This document shows positions 54,716 through 64,000 of a stretch of DNA of 64,000 nt, in pieces. Position numbers and translations under genes: made by a program. The notes beneath the pieces are model-generated. The model worked only from the letters and a program-made list of their open reading frames with translations. It did no database searches and was not told the origin of the DNA. The DNA is from Deroplatys truncata. Taxonomy: Eukaryota > Arthropoda > Insecta > Mantodea > Mantidae. Within the stretch, counting starts at the first letter, position 1, and each line of letters begins with the position of its first letter. The stretch lies in the NCBI GenBank assembly GCA_030765065.1, contig CM060979.1, positions 108,116,350-108,180,349 on the forward strand. The letters are read 5' to 3'.

Positions 54716-55715
54716 CGTAGCCTCTTCTTATATTTGCTCAGAAATGATGGGGAGCTACTCGCTTGCAAGAGAATGTACCGGGAAATTAATCAAGCTTCTT
54801 ACGCGGCGAGGCTACGACGAGGGACGCAGCTAAAGAAAATACAGAAAATATTACTAATTCGAAACGTTACATGGCTTAAAGGAAGGAAAGGACTCTACAC
54901 TAACATAATTAAAACTTCCAAAGAATGGATGGCTAAGGAATTTATTGTATAAAGATAGATAACGTAGTGCTTACACTCTTAGCCCAATGTCTGCCGGCGA
55001 GGCCATCATGCCTTGGCACGGAGAAAGCAGTTGCACACCCTTACAGCTCGAAGGTTACCTCCTGACTCGCTTTCTCAAGCGTCAGTGACGCTAAACAACT
55101 CATCCCCTCCTAAAGCCTAGTTCCCCCCTACTCCAAACTCCAACTGCCATCTCAAATCCCGGTGACCAGAGAGACTATGTCCTATAATCTCTGCGTACGT
55201 CACTATATTGTAAACGTTCTGTGAGGTCCTCTTCATTTTGACTTAAAGATTGGTATCTTGAATACGATAAGAGAGACAGGAAAAGTTACTGCAGATAAAA
55301 TATATTGTCAATACATAAAATTTGTGTGAAATAAAAGGTATTGTGTCATTTGCAATTTCCAGTGTAATGATTATCTGCTATTAGATTGCGCTTTCTAGTA
55401 TTTTAAGTCTTGAGTTTTTTAAGTGCTAAGCTAGCATTCTTTGTTTTGCCTAAAGTCATGCAAAACGTATAGTATCGAAGTAGAACAACCTTATTATTAG
55501 ACATTTTACTATCATTTCAGCTTCGTATATACTTCTGTTTGTATCTATGCATTAAAAATTTATTTTAATTTACACGAAGTGGAGAGAAATAAGCGCTCTT
55601 GGGATTAACCTGCTGCAAACAGATATGAAAATATATTATTGTCGCTATGGAAAGCTGTATGACTGTAATATATTGGTATTTGTTCTGGGTTTCCACTTTT
55701 TTAAAGCTGCTTGTA

Positions 55716-55758
<43 letters not shown>

Positions 55759-56335
55759 AGTGCCACTGGCACTTAGGTACCGAATTGGTGTATTGGTGTA
55801 TTAGATGTTAATCTTATGCCAACAGCCGCAGTGACATCCCTGAGGCCTGTTTTATTATAATGCTTGTCCTTCTATGCTTTTTTTCTTGCCTAAAGAACCA
55901 AATATCGTTGGTAGTGGTTTTCCTGACACTGCTTTTAATTATTATATATTTCTCATAAAACGTGTCTTATGGAGAGATGACTGAGAAAGGTAATGCATGA
56001 ATATTAAACCACATAGAGAGAATTTAAGATAAATTCCTTCCAAAAGAATGTCCAATGAAAAGAAAGTGACAAGAGGGTTGCCCCTTAGGCATACTAATTA
56101 TATTTCCGCTTCATAATATAATAATAATAATAATAACAACAATAATTTCGCTTCAAAATTTACGGACACAAAAGGAATAGAAGTGACATACTGGGAGTAA
56201 AAATGTCTAACAACTACACAATTTGAAAATGCCTGTAAGCCATCTTCGTTAATTACGAGTAAACATACTTAAATCATAAAGTTGGATTGAACGTTATACT
56301 ACTTCAATATGGTGCTGACAAGGTTAACAGAAAGT
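54716..56335. other. No recognised gene; (GT)n at 55.72 kb
   Basis: A (GT)n microsatellite lies at 55719-55755. A GC-richer patch at 54970-55170 has no domain. A 72-codon basic frame at 54734-54952 has no motif I recognise. Elsewhere AT-rich. Confidence 0.45.
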
Positions 56336-56339
56336 GATA

Positions 56340-57000
56340 ACGAATGAACACAAATATACTTAGCGATATTATCTCATTTGAAGAGTAAACCAAAAATAGA
56401 AAGACAACTAGACCAGATGGAATTCATATAAAATTATAAAATATGGTACCACATTACTACATCTGACATTGTTGAAGTCGGCAAATTAATTTTGGAAGGA
56501 GTGTGAAAGTCCAGACATGTGGAATAATGCAGAAGTTATATCCATTTTAAGGAATGAGAGAGGAGAAAATGCCAGAACTATCGAGGTATAAGCCTTCTCG
56601 ATACAGCACACGAAATCTATGCAAGATTATATGTAAAGGACTTATAAGAATTGTCGGAGCACTAATAAGTTAGAAAATAGATCTAAAGTAAATCAGAACG
56701 ACCAACAACAGATAATATATTTGTTCTACACAATTATTTGAAAAAGTTAAGAATATAATTTCCCAACACATTCTTGGATTTCAAAAAAGTGTTTGATATA
56801 GTTAAAACAGAAAAGCCATGGTAAATTAATAAAACGGGGTGGATATGTGCAGAAACTGCTCAAAGTAATTAAGAATGTGAATTGTAATTTCATAATAATA
56901 ATAATGAAATAAGGCGTTCATTAAATCCAACCAATTTTAATTTATAGAGGGGTAAGAAAGGATGTAGTAGGTCACCTAGTCTTTAAAATAAGAAGAAAAA
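56340..57000 (+). pseudogene. Non-LTR retrotransposon reverse transcriptase, heavily decayed
   Basis: Across shifting frames and many stops, the order of reverse-transcriptase blocks remains. TTRPDGIHIK corresponds to the KAPGPDGI-like block near 56405. NAEVISILRNERG and, further on, DTAHEIYARLYVKDL lie near 56530-56640. RPTTDNIFVLHN lies near 56700. TFLDFKKVFDIVK near 56775 is the FLD-x-x-KAFD motif A, with its first Asp. RGVRKDVVGHLVFKI near 56950 corresponds to the RGVRQG-PLSP-LFNI block. The catalytic motif YADD was not found, so the domain stops before it. The matching C-terminal tail lies at 58255-58680 in the same orientation. Most likely one old insertion disrupted by later DNA. Confidence 0.75.
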
Positions 57001-58254
57001 GCATCTACTTCGTCAACAAAATTTTCTACAAAACAACTCCCTGCTTTTGTGCACGCTCCTACTACTTTTTGCGATGTAAAATGAAGTTTTTGGCGCACCA
57101 CTGTGATACCGTTATTATTGACGGGAAGATATAAATAATTAAATAACGAAATAATAGTAAAATAAGGAAATAACTGCAATAAATAATTCTATTGCAGCTA
57201 TTATTAAATCAATGTATAGTGTAAGAAGATTTTTTCAGAGAAGACGAAAATATCGTAATTAGGAATTCATGTTATCGTAAGTCATTAGCGATAACCGAAT
57301 ACAGAAGGCATTAGCGTTAATGTTCTTGGAATTCAATTATGTTGTAGTTCAACACGTGTGTGAACAGACATGTCGGTAAACTATGGAAAAGAGAAGTGGA
57401 AGGGTATTTCCGAGATTTTAGCCTGATCCCCTAGTAACCAAAGTCAGAGACGCGCATGAAAAGAGCTGAATGTTTGCCCGGGCGTGGAATAATTTTGGTG
57501 GAAGTAATTCTAATGTTGGCGTGGCTTAAGTAATATAGAGGCGGGCATTTCAATCAGAGAGTTACTCTCTCCTTCTAGTACCGCCAGCGGTACTTACTTG
57601 TGTGATATTTTAAACGCCTAGTGACCGCTTGTGCGGCTATCGCTAGGGATCTTGTCGGTAAACATTTTAGCGACTCGCGGAAGGTTACGTTTCTAGTTTA
57701 ATTTATTGCGGAAACAGTTATTTCCAATCGCATTTTTGATGCGGCAGAAGTTAGCAAGTTTAATAATTCAGTTGTTACAATTTGAAGTGCTATAATCCAT
57801 AATCAGTCTATTTCTTCATCTCATACGGTCGAAAACTCGTTCTAATAACTCAAATATTAGTTCGCAATACATTTCTCAGTCAATTTAAACCGGTGTTGTC
57901 CTTCACAATACATCCGTGCATACCTTAAGAGAAAATACTCATAGCTCTACCACTGGAGCAGCCGGCAGTGGAATCAACAGCATATACTGGACAAAACGAG
58001 AATAAGTGGCAACTACATTCCTGCTTCAAATTGTCACACCATCATTGCGGCATCACCGATACAGCTTCAACTGCTATGCTGAGACAACAGCGAAAAGAAA
58101 TGTGACAGCAGTAAACATTTGTTACTGCCTAACTGTGAATATCAATATCAATAAAGTTATTAGAACAAGTTCTTCCGCTTTGTTTACTTGGGTTATAATA
58201 TAAGTTTTGACAGAGATAAAGACATCAAAAATAAAATAAATTTGACAGTTTCAC
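57001..58254. other. Segment between two halves of a LINE; GC-richer island with hairpins
   Basis: It separates RT and tail of what looks like one element. Between 57520 and 57750 there are three stem-loops: AGAGAGTTACTCTCT (57556-57570), GTACCGCCAGCGGTAC (57578-57593) and CCGCTTGTGCGG (57625-57636). No recognised domain. It could be a later insertion, but no matching borders were found. Confidence 0.45.
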
Positions 58255-58680
58255 TACATATGTGCAACAATAACTATATCATTACAGAATAAAACTAGAA
58301 AGGGTACAAAAATTAAGTATTATAAAATAATGGCTATTCCAACTTTGATGCATGACCGCGGGTCCTGGATTATGAGCGAGAAAGATAAAAGTAATTTACA
58401 AGCACAGAAATGAGATTTCTGAGAAGAATAAAAGGATACACCAGGGGAGATATCTTTCGAAATGAAGATATACGGGAAGAACTAAGTATACACGAAGGAA
58501 ATGATGAAACTGAAGAGTCCAAGGGAAATTAGAAACGCATTTGCTTAGAATGAATAATGAAAGAATAATTTGATGATGCAAGAGTTTAAAGAGATGTTGG
58601 ACGCCCAAGGAAAAGGTGGAACTGCACAAAGGAAAATCCATGCAGTGAAGAAGAAGAAGAATATAAATAAAGTTAATGAA
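58255..58680 (+). pseudogene. Non-LTR retrotransposon tail (post-RT region), decayed
   Basis: Reads over several frames and stops: KIMAIPTLMHDRGSWIMSEK, then DIREELSIHEGNDE, MNNERI-like codons, and RDVGRPRKRW. These correspond to the VPTLLYGSE-W, IR-EDIRKEL and RRDVGRPRKRW blocks of insect non-LTR elements. Lies downstream of the RT remnant at 56340-57000 on the same strand. The end near 58640 contains GAAGAAGAAG and an A-rich stretch that may be the remains of the 3' end. Confidence 0.75.
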
Positions 58681-59083
58681 ACATTCACCAACGAGGCAGA
58701 GACTAAATGTGAGTTATCTAAAATTAATGATTTTGTTAAAATAACTTCGTTTTAAGTCATTATATCTTGTAGGACACTTCTTGTGTCTTATGCCATAATG
58801 TATATTCATAAACGTTTAGGACATAAACTTACTATTCCTGCTTATTACAATAACTTATATTTTTGGTAGTGTACCTATAGCCTCACATAATTTCGGCTAA
58901 TACATAATGATACCCTTGTGGGACGGACTTATCATGTGCTGAATCCTCCGTCTCCGTCTTGGTGCACTGTTCGACTTTAGAGTTACGTGGAACCCCATTT
59001 TGGAATATGACACAACACTTGGTATGTTTGGCACTACTAATAAAACAGAGTAGTATATTTCCAGTTTTATAAAGTTCAACCTC
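58681..59083. other. No recognised feature
   Basis: AT-rich sequence between the LINE tail and a family A copy. No motif found. Confidence 0.5.
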
Positions 59084-59969
59084 TTTTTACTTTCTCCACT
59101 ACGTATAGTAAGTAGGGGAAGTATTGTATTCCACCCAAAAATTCGATACCGAGATTTTGCCGGAAATATATGTTTTGAGACCCCCTGAATCCAAAAAAAA
59201 CATTTTTGGAAACATGTCCGTCTGTGTGTGTGTCTGTCTGTGAACAACATAACTCAGAAACGAACAAACACCATAAACCACCACGATAAACACCAAACTT
59301 GGTATTTAGGTTCAGTATCTTCCAGAGATGCGACACGGAGGTTTTCAAGAAAATCCCCCCACCCCAGATTACCCTTTACATGGAACATTTTCGAAAATTT
59401 TAATTTTCTCAAAAATGGCTCTAACGATTTTGATTAAAATATCATATGTGTAAGATATTTTCATGACAAATAAAATGTATATCTTGAATTTTCTGGGAAT
59501 GTCTCCAAAAGTATTCTTTATTGTGAACGACTTTTGCATAACTGGTAAACTATAACACAAAATTTTACTACACAAAAAATGTAGATTGCGTTAAAATACA
59601 CAATTTATGTTGAGTGAACCATTTTTGAGATATTGCTTGTTATTCTCTTAAATTTTTAATACTTATTTTCTCAAATGGCAATTCGTTATTCATTTTTTTC
59701 CTTGTATATGCAAAGAGTATTAATCTGTGGCAAAGGGAATGGTGCTGCACCTAGCAACAAGTTATTAAGAGATATGTATATGCTTAAAGGCTACTGTATT
59801 TCTATATTGCCCTTTACATATATATTCCGTTTACATCTACAAGAAACTTAGCAATAAGATAGAGTCTGCAAATGTTTATCTTGATTAACATGAAGTTTAT
59901 GGAGAATAAGCGTTTGTAAAAATAGTTTGTACAAGAGTAGAGAAAGTCATGTGAGTGTAACACATCAGA
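59084..59969 (-). mobile_element. Family A element, full-length, minus strand (subfamily 1)
   Basis: On the plus strand it runs from TTTTTACTTTCTCCACTACG to GTCATGTGAGTGTAACACATCAGA. Length about 886 bp, the best complete standalone copy here. It shares subfamily-1 marks with 36968-38753 (AATAAGATAGAGTCTGCAAA, ATATTGCCCTTTACATATAT, GGTGCTGCACCTAGCAAC). A short extra AACAAACACCATAAACCACC occurs near 59259-59280. No clear target duplication is visible at its borders. No protein is encoded. Confidence 0.9.
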
Positions 59970-60032
59970 CGTTTACATATGCACCTCTTATAGGATGTGA
60001 AGCAGGAAACGATATCCGCAGTTGTTATTTAT

Positions 60033-61271
60033 AATGATGAACGATACCACTAGTTCCCGATATTCGATATCAATACTGATTTTTGAGCACCTATACTCGA
60101 CACTCACTTTATATAAATCTGTAAAAGCGATAGTTTGTTCGCTGAATTATGTTATTAGTAATTGTATGTAGAAATATAAGCGCATGTAACCTATTTTGTA
60201 GTGTATACTAATTCCGAAATGTTCCTGATTGACATTCTTCAATTGAAAGCAATTGTTTTATCTCGACAATGGCACAGATTATATATCCCCTATTCCTAGT
60301 CAAAGATGATAATAAAACTAATAATAGTAATAATTTCTTTGCTTCCCTTTTTATGTAACTATAATTATGTGCCGAAAACTTTCTCTTAAGGGATTTTCTA
60401 TCCATAGAAATACAAACACAAGCAATCCTTAATTCTGCAACCTTGAAAGTATAAACTAATATATATTTTACGTGAAACTCGAACAACTAAAAATATTGCC
60501 ATGCGCTGTATCACCCCACGTCTTGAATTCTGATTTGTTTCTGCTGAATTCACAGATTTTGGTCACCGGAGCAGGTAAATGTAATGGCTGAGAGTGAGTC
60601 ACCTAGCTAGAAAACGTGATTTAGTGTGTCAGCTAATTCAGCTTCATTGACAAGTCAGTTAACGCTACATGTTAAATTAGTAACTCTACTCCTGCTTCTT
60701 GTTTTGCATTTTTCATTTAAACACAAGTCTATTGAATGTTGCTTGCATCTATAGGGAAATCAGTCAAGATCTATCAAGAACTATAGTCCACCTCTTTGGA
60801 ATAGCGTACGAGGCAATAACGTGGTCTCGATACTTATGTAGCATAAATTTAAACGCAACAACTTTGCCCGGTAGCTCAGTTGGTAGAACAACTGCCTGTT
60901 GTGCTAGGGGTCCCGGGTTAGATTCCCGGCTGGGAGTGTGGGGATTTTTCTCTAGCCAAGATTATTCCTTATCCCCCCCCCCCCCAGAGTCTGGAAGTAT
61001 GAATGAGAGTGTGAATGTGTGTATGTTATAATGATTAAAAACCAAAGTGAAGAAACCCAACGACAAGAGTTACACGAGTTAATAAGTTCCCAAAAAAGAC
61101 CGCCAATAAGACCAATGCAGTTGAAGGCGGGGTATAAATAGAATTTAAAAAAATTAATAATGCAACGGTTAAAAATTTAAAACCATCGCAGGTTTATCTC
61201 AAAGTATTAAACATACTTCGATACCACCGAGTATAGAGAGTATCAAGGCATCGACGGTATCGAGGTTCCAT
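60033..61271 (+). mobile_element. Dispersed repeat family C, copy 2, possibly hAT-like
   Basis: Same landmarks and orientation as 34454-35661 (see there). It lacks the 242-bp insert of copy 1, and a 0.3-kb SINE interrupts it at about 60860. Starts GATGAACGATACC, ends GGTATCGAGGTTCCATCC, an imperfect inverted pair. Diverged substantially from copy 1, so both are old. Confidence 0.6.
60860..61159 (+). mobile_element. tRNA-derived SINE inside family C copy 2
   Basis: Head: GCCCGGTAGCTCAGTTGGTA (strong A-box), ACTGCCTGTTGTGCTAGGG, GTCCCGGGTTAGATTCCCGG (B-box with a 5-bp T-stem), then a C run at 60975-60987, the body with GAGTCTGGAAGTATGAATGA, AAACCAAAGTGAAGAAACCC, and an A-rich end GAATTTAAAAAAATTAATAAT. 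GCAAC stands on both sides (about 60855 and 61162), a possible short target duplication. Copy 1 of family C is uninterrupted at this point. Confidence 0.82.
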
Positions 61272-61284
61272 CCGTAGATATTTC

Positions 61285-63585
61285 ATTATTATAATATTCT
61301 ATAGATTTGCAATTAATTTCCTCGTGTAGCTCAGAATAAAGCTTTTTAGAGTTATTACGAGTCACCATGATTAGATATCAGTTGCATTTTATTGGATTAA
61401 TTTACAATAAAAATACACTGTGTCATATTTTGGAGCTTTTCTCCAAGCATCACAAAGCTCCTTTTGTTTTCATGAACGATCGGTAAATATATTTTGCGGC
61501 ATTAAAACTAAGATCATCATGGCCTTTATTATTTTCATTAGAGCGTTTTAAATGAAAATCTATTTAATTGAGCTTGCTGAAGAAGGGTAGAAATCCAAAA
61601 CTAGTGCCATATAGCAAACGATACCTTTTGCTACCACATCAGGTTCTCGATGGTAACAAGCTGGATCTATGTAGGCCACAGCAGACACAAGTCTGTTATT
61701 AAACATTGTAATGTGGATTCCCTCTACCATCAAAGCTGTTTCTGTAGCTTATGGGCATCATCAATAGACAGTACTTACCATGTACTCGGCCACCTAATTT
61801 CATATTTCTCCAAATATTGAGTCTAAATAACCATCGAACATGCATGGTTATGCTTTGAAGTCCTGCTCTCACTACATCTCAAAATATTAGGATAGACCAC
61901 ATGAAAAATGCACGTGCATCTTTATAATTTTTAAGCTTATCTAAGCTACTGTTTGAGACGTTGAAGAAAGAGCTTCAAATTAGCCTGAAACTCTTAGAAA
62001 GCCAGTTACCCAGTATTAATTTTTTCGGCGAATAGGGAAACTATAGGCAAATATTTACCAGTTACTTTTTCTGATCACAATAAAATCGAATCCTGCCTGT
62101 GGAAGAAACAAGCTTCCTCTTTCGTCACGAGATGGACATTCAGCATGGTATCGTATACCTTTCAGGAATGTTGGAGATGGATTCTCTGCTCACAGTTATG
62201 TAAACTAACTTTATAACTCTTTTGCCTTTGGGAGCATTCATTTATGATGTCACTGCATTTTTTACCTCCCACCTTCATGTCATGGTCTGTCAAATTCTGT
62301 TTGATCACCCTTGCCCACGATAAACGTCACGCTTGCAGAAAATGTTTGTTTTTCTGATACTTTTCTTCTGAAAGCGCAGTTATGAACGTTTTAAGTGCAA
62401 CACAATGACCAACACATAGATTTACAGAGCGATATGTGAGGCGAAATTTTTATTAAGAAAATTAAAATACAAACTTCTATCCGTATTGTTGCTTTTGTTG
62501 TGTTTAATTTCCTTGCCAACAAAAGAAAAACTATGAAGGTTGCACGCTCCAGATTTATACACAAACTAACAAAACACTTTTGTCTTTCAAATTTCAACGT
62601 GATGAACCGATTACAGCAATGCATCAAGTGACAAGTGCTTAAAAATAAACATTAATTCAGAATTTGGTGAAACAATGATATAAACTGTGTTTAAAGCAAC
62701 GTCTCTTCATTTAAAATACTACTGAAATGATTTTGCCATTTACCAATGGCAGTGTTTAATTAAGTGGGGACAATAATATCCCTGACGCAGTGCACCATCA
62801 ACCACTCTATTGTTATGTTTGGTTTTATACATACTCTCATAGTACTGTGCTAGTACAGCTAATGCGGTATATTTACTATATTTTCCTTAACTGCCACTTA
62901 ATACTCTTTTTAAAAGTCTTTGCATAATCGGTAAATAAAATAGAGATTTATAAATTTTATACTTTGTTACACTATTTTTTTTTCGAAATGAACACGCGTG
63001 CCTCGATAATTATTGCAACAATTTCTATTTCCTGTCTTAAAGGTGTATATTTGTACTAATTTCCATAACGTTGACCTCTTAAGAGTTTCTAACATTTAAA
63101 ATATCTAAAAATGTTTACTTTTATATCACATTAAGTATATTTACATAATCCCATAATTGTTTATCCACGCCTGAGCTAAAATTTGTCACTGTAGTCCTTT
63201 CATTCTAATTTATAGAATCAATTTATGCACCTTCTATATTCTTTTGTTTTCACTCATTTCTACAGAAACTGTTGTCCACGTAGTCTAATAGAATTCCAAC
63301 CAAATATGTTCTGGTCTGTCTAATTCTTAAACTTTTAATTAACGTGGTTGTAGTCAATGAGAGAGATGTGTACTTTGTGCCCTTTAATAAGATTTTAGAC
63401 ATGTTTTCTGAATCTCAAAGCATTCAGTTTGGAAGGAGGGTTTTTATAAATGTTCTAAAAGCATTGTAGCACTGTGACAAAATGAAGAGATTACTACAAG
63501 AAATAGTCACTCATATTAAATGGTATATTCGTTATTTTAAAAGGTGTTTTAATACAGAAAATGCAGAGATATAGTTTTTCATCCT
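61285..63585. other. AT-rich, nothing recognised
   Basis: No domain, tandem repeat, tRNA-like block or family A-D match was seen. One 78-codon frame at 62391-62627 (minus) has no motif. Confidence 0.55.
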
Positions 63586-63587
63586 GA

Positions 63588-63790
63588 AAAGGCAGAAACG
63601 CAGAGGAGAAGATGGTCTAGGGTGCGGGGAGAACGGCTGGCAGTATTCCCCTTGCGTGAAACACGGTCTCAATGGGAGCCGTGGTAATGTCACCTTATCT
63701 CACGTTGTGTACGCGTCTGCTGCTCTGTTAAAACTGAACCAACGCCGCTCTCAGAAGATAAATGAACTTGTCCAACTACTGCGCATACGA
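63588..63790 (+). repeat. Dispersed repeat family D, copy 2
   Basis: Matches 51907-52112: GGCAGAAACGCAGAGGAG, GGTCTAGGGTGCGGGGAGAA, CGGCTGGCAGTATTCCCC, CCGTGGTAATGTCACCTTAT, CTCACGTTGTGTACGCG, CTGCTGCTCTGTTA, CTCAGAAGATAAATGAACTT, GTCCAACTACTGCGCATACG. Confidence 0.75.
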
Positions 63791-64000
63791 AAAAATCATA
63801 CTGTATATTAATATTTATGAAAATTTATTTTAATTCATAATCTTTCACTTTCAACTGCCCGCATGGATCTTTCTCCCTCATTTATGTAACACAGATTTGT
63901 AAATAAAATTATTTTAATTTAACATTTTAGATGTTTTAAACAATACACTAAGGACAAATTATTTCAGTCTTTAGGCTGAATTCAGGTAGAATTACTGGCA

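Noticed and set aside
1..64000. A bacterial-style defence, toxin or metabolic system
   Set aside because: No operon structure, no ribosome-binding sites and no recognisable prokaryotic protein family. All coding traces are eukaryotic transposon remnants.

Overview
This window looks like non-coding DNA from a large, AT-rich, repeat-laden animal genome, most likely an insect. The evidence is the mix of broken mariner, Tc1 and Tc3/IS630-type DNA transposons, decayed non-LTR retrotransposon tails, several tRNA-derived SINEs with target-site duplications, long simple repeats, and no dense gene arrangement, operons or long intact reading frames. The repeat style reminds me of cockroach-type polyneopteran genomes, but that is an impression and was not tested. 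I found no intact cellular protein-coding gene, no functional tRNA or rRNA gene, no CRISPR array and no bacterial-type operon.

Layout. 0-6 kb: tail of a Tc3/IS630-like transposase (1-462), a 0.75 kb dispersed repeat (family B, 3.74-4.48 kb) and old family A copies. 6.4-6.9 kb: an element with inverted tRNA-like arms. 9.4-11.2 kb: a decayed family B copy and an old family A copy. 13.5-20.9 kb: several tRNA-like SINEs set among family A pieces, including a tandem array of the family A right end (18.19-18.61 kb). 22.28-23.13 kb: an internally deleted mariner with both terminal inverted repeats. 25.7-26.5 kb: a non-LTR retrotransposon tail split by a SINE with a 13-bp target-site duplication. 29.57-31.18 kb: a complete but dead Tc3/IS630-like element with inverted repeats close to 100 bp. 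32.6-33.4 kb: family B again, inverted relative to 3.7 kb. 34.45-36.04 kb: a possibly hAT-like repeat (family C) carrying a 242-bp insert, with a SINE abutting its right end. 36.97-38.75 kb: one family A element inserted in opposite orientation into another, forming a near-palindrome. 40.1-40.6 kb: a second inverted tRNA-like element, itself inside a family A copy. 42.15-43.67 kb: a nearly full-length dead Tc1-like element. 45.5-54.7 kb: a DUF4817 fragment, more family A (including a three-unit tandem of its left end at 52.5-53.2 kb and a two-unit tandem of its body), another non-LTR tail and a long (ACT)n tract. 56.3-58.7 kb: a decayed reverse transcriptase. 59.08-61.27 kb: a full-length family A copy, then a second family C copy carrying another SINE. 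61.3-64 kb is mostly featureless.

Nothing here forms a pathway. The interest lies in the layered transposition record. Family A appears to be an undescribed, very abundant non-autonomous element of about 0.83-0.89 kb. It has a short inverted end motif (ACTTTCTCTACT), at least two subfamilies, and ends that multiply separately as tandem modules. Family names A-D are labels used only in this annotation. Frames, joins and percent identities were judged by eye, so edges of diverged copies may be off by tens of bases.
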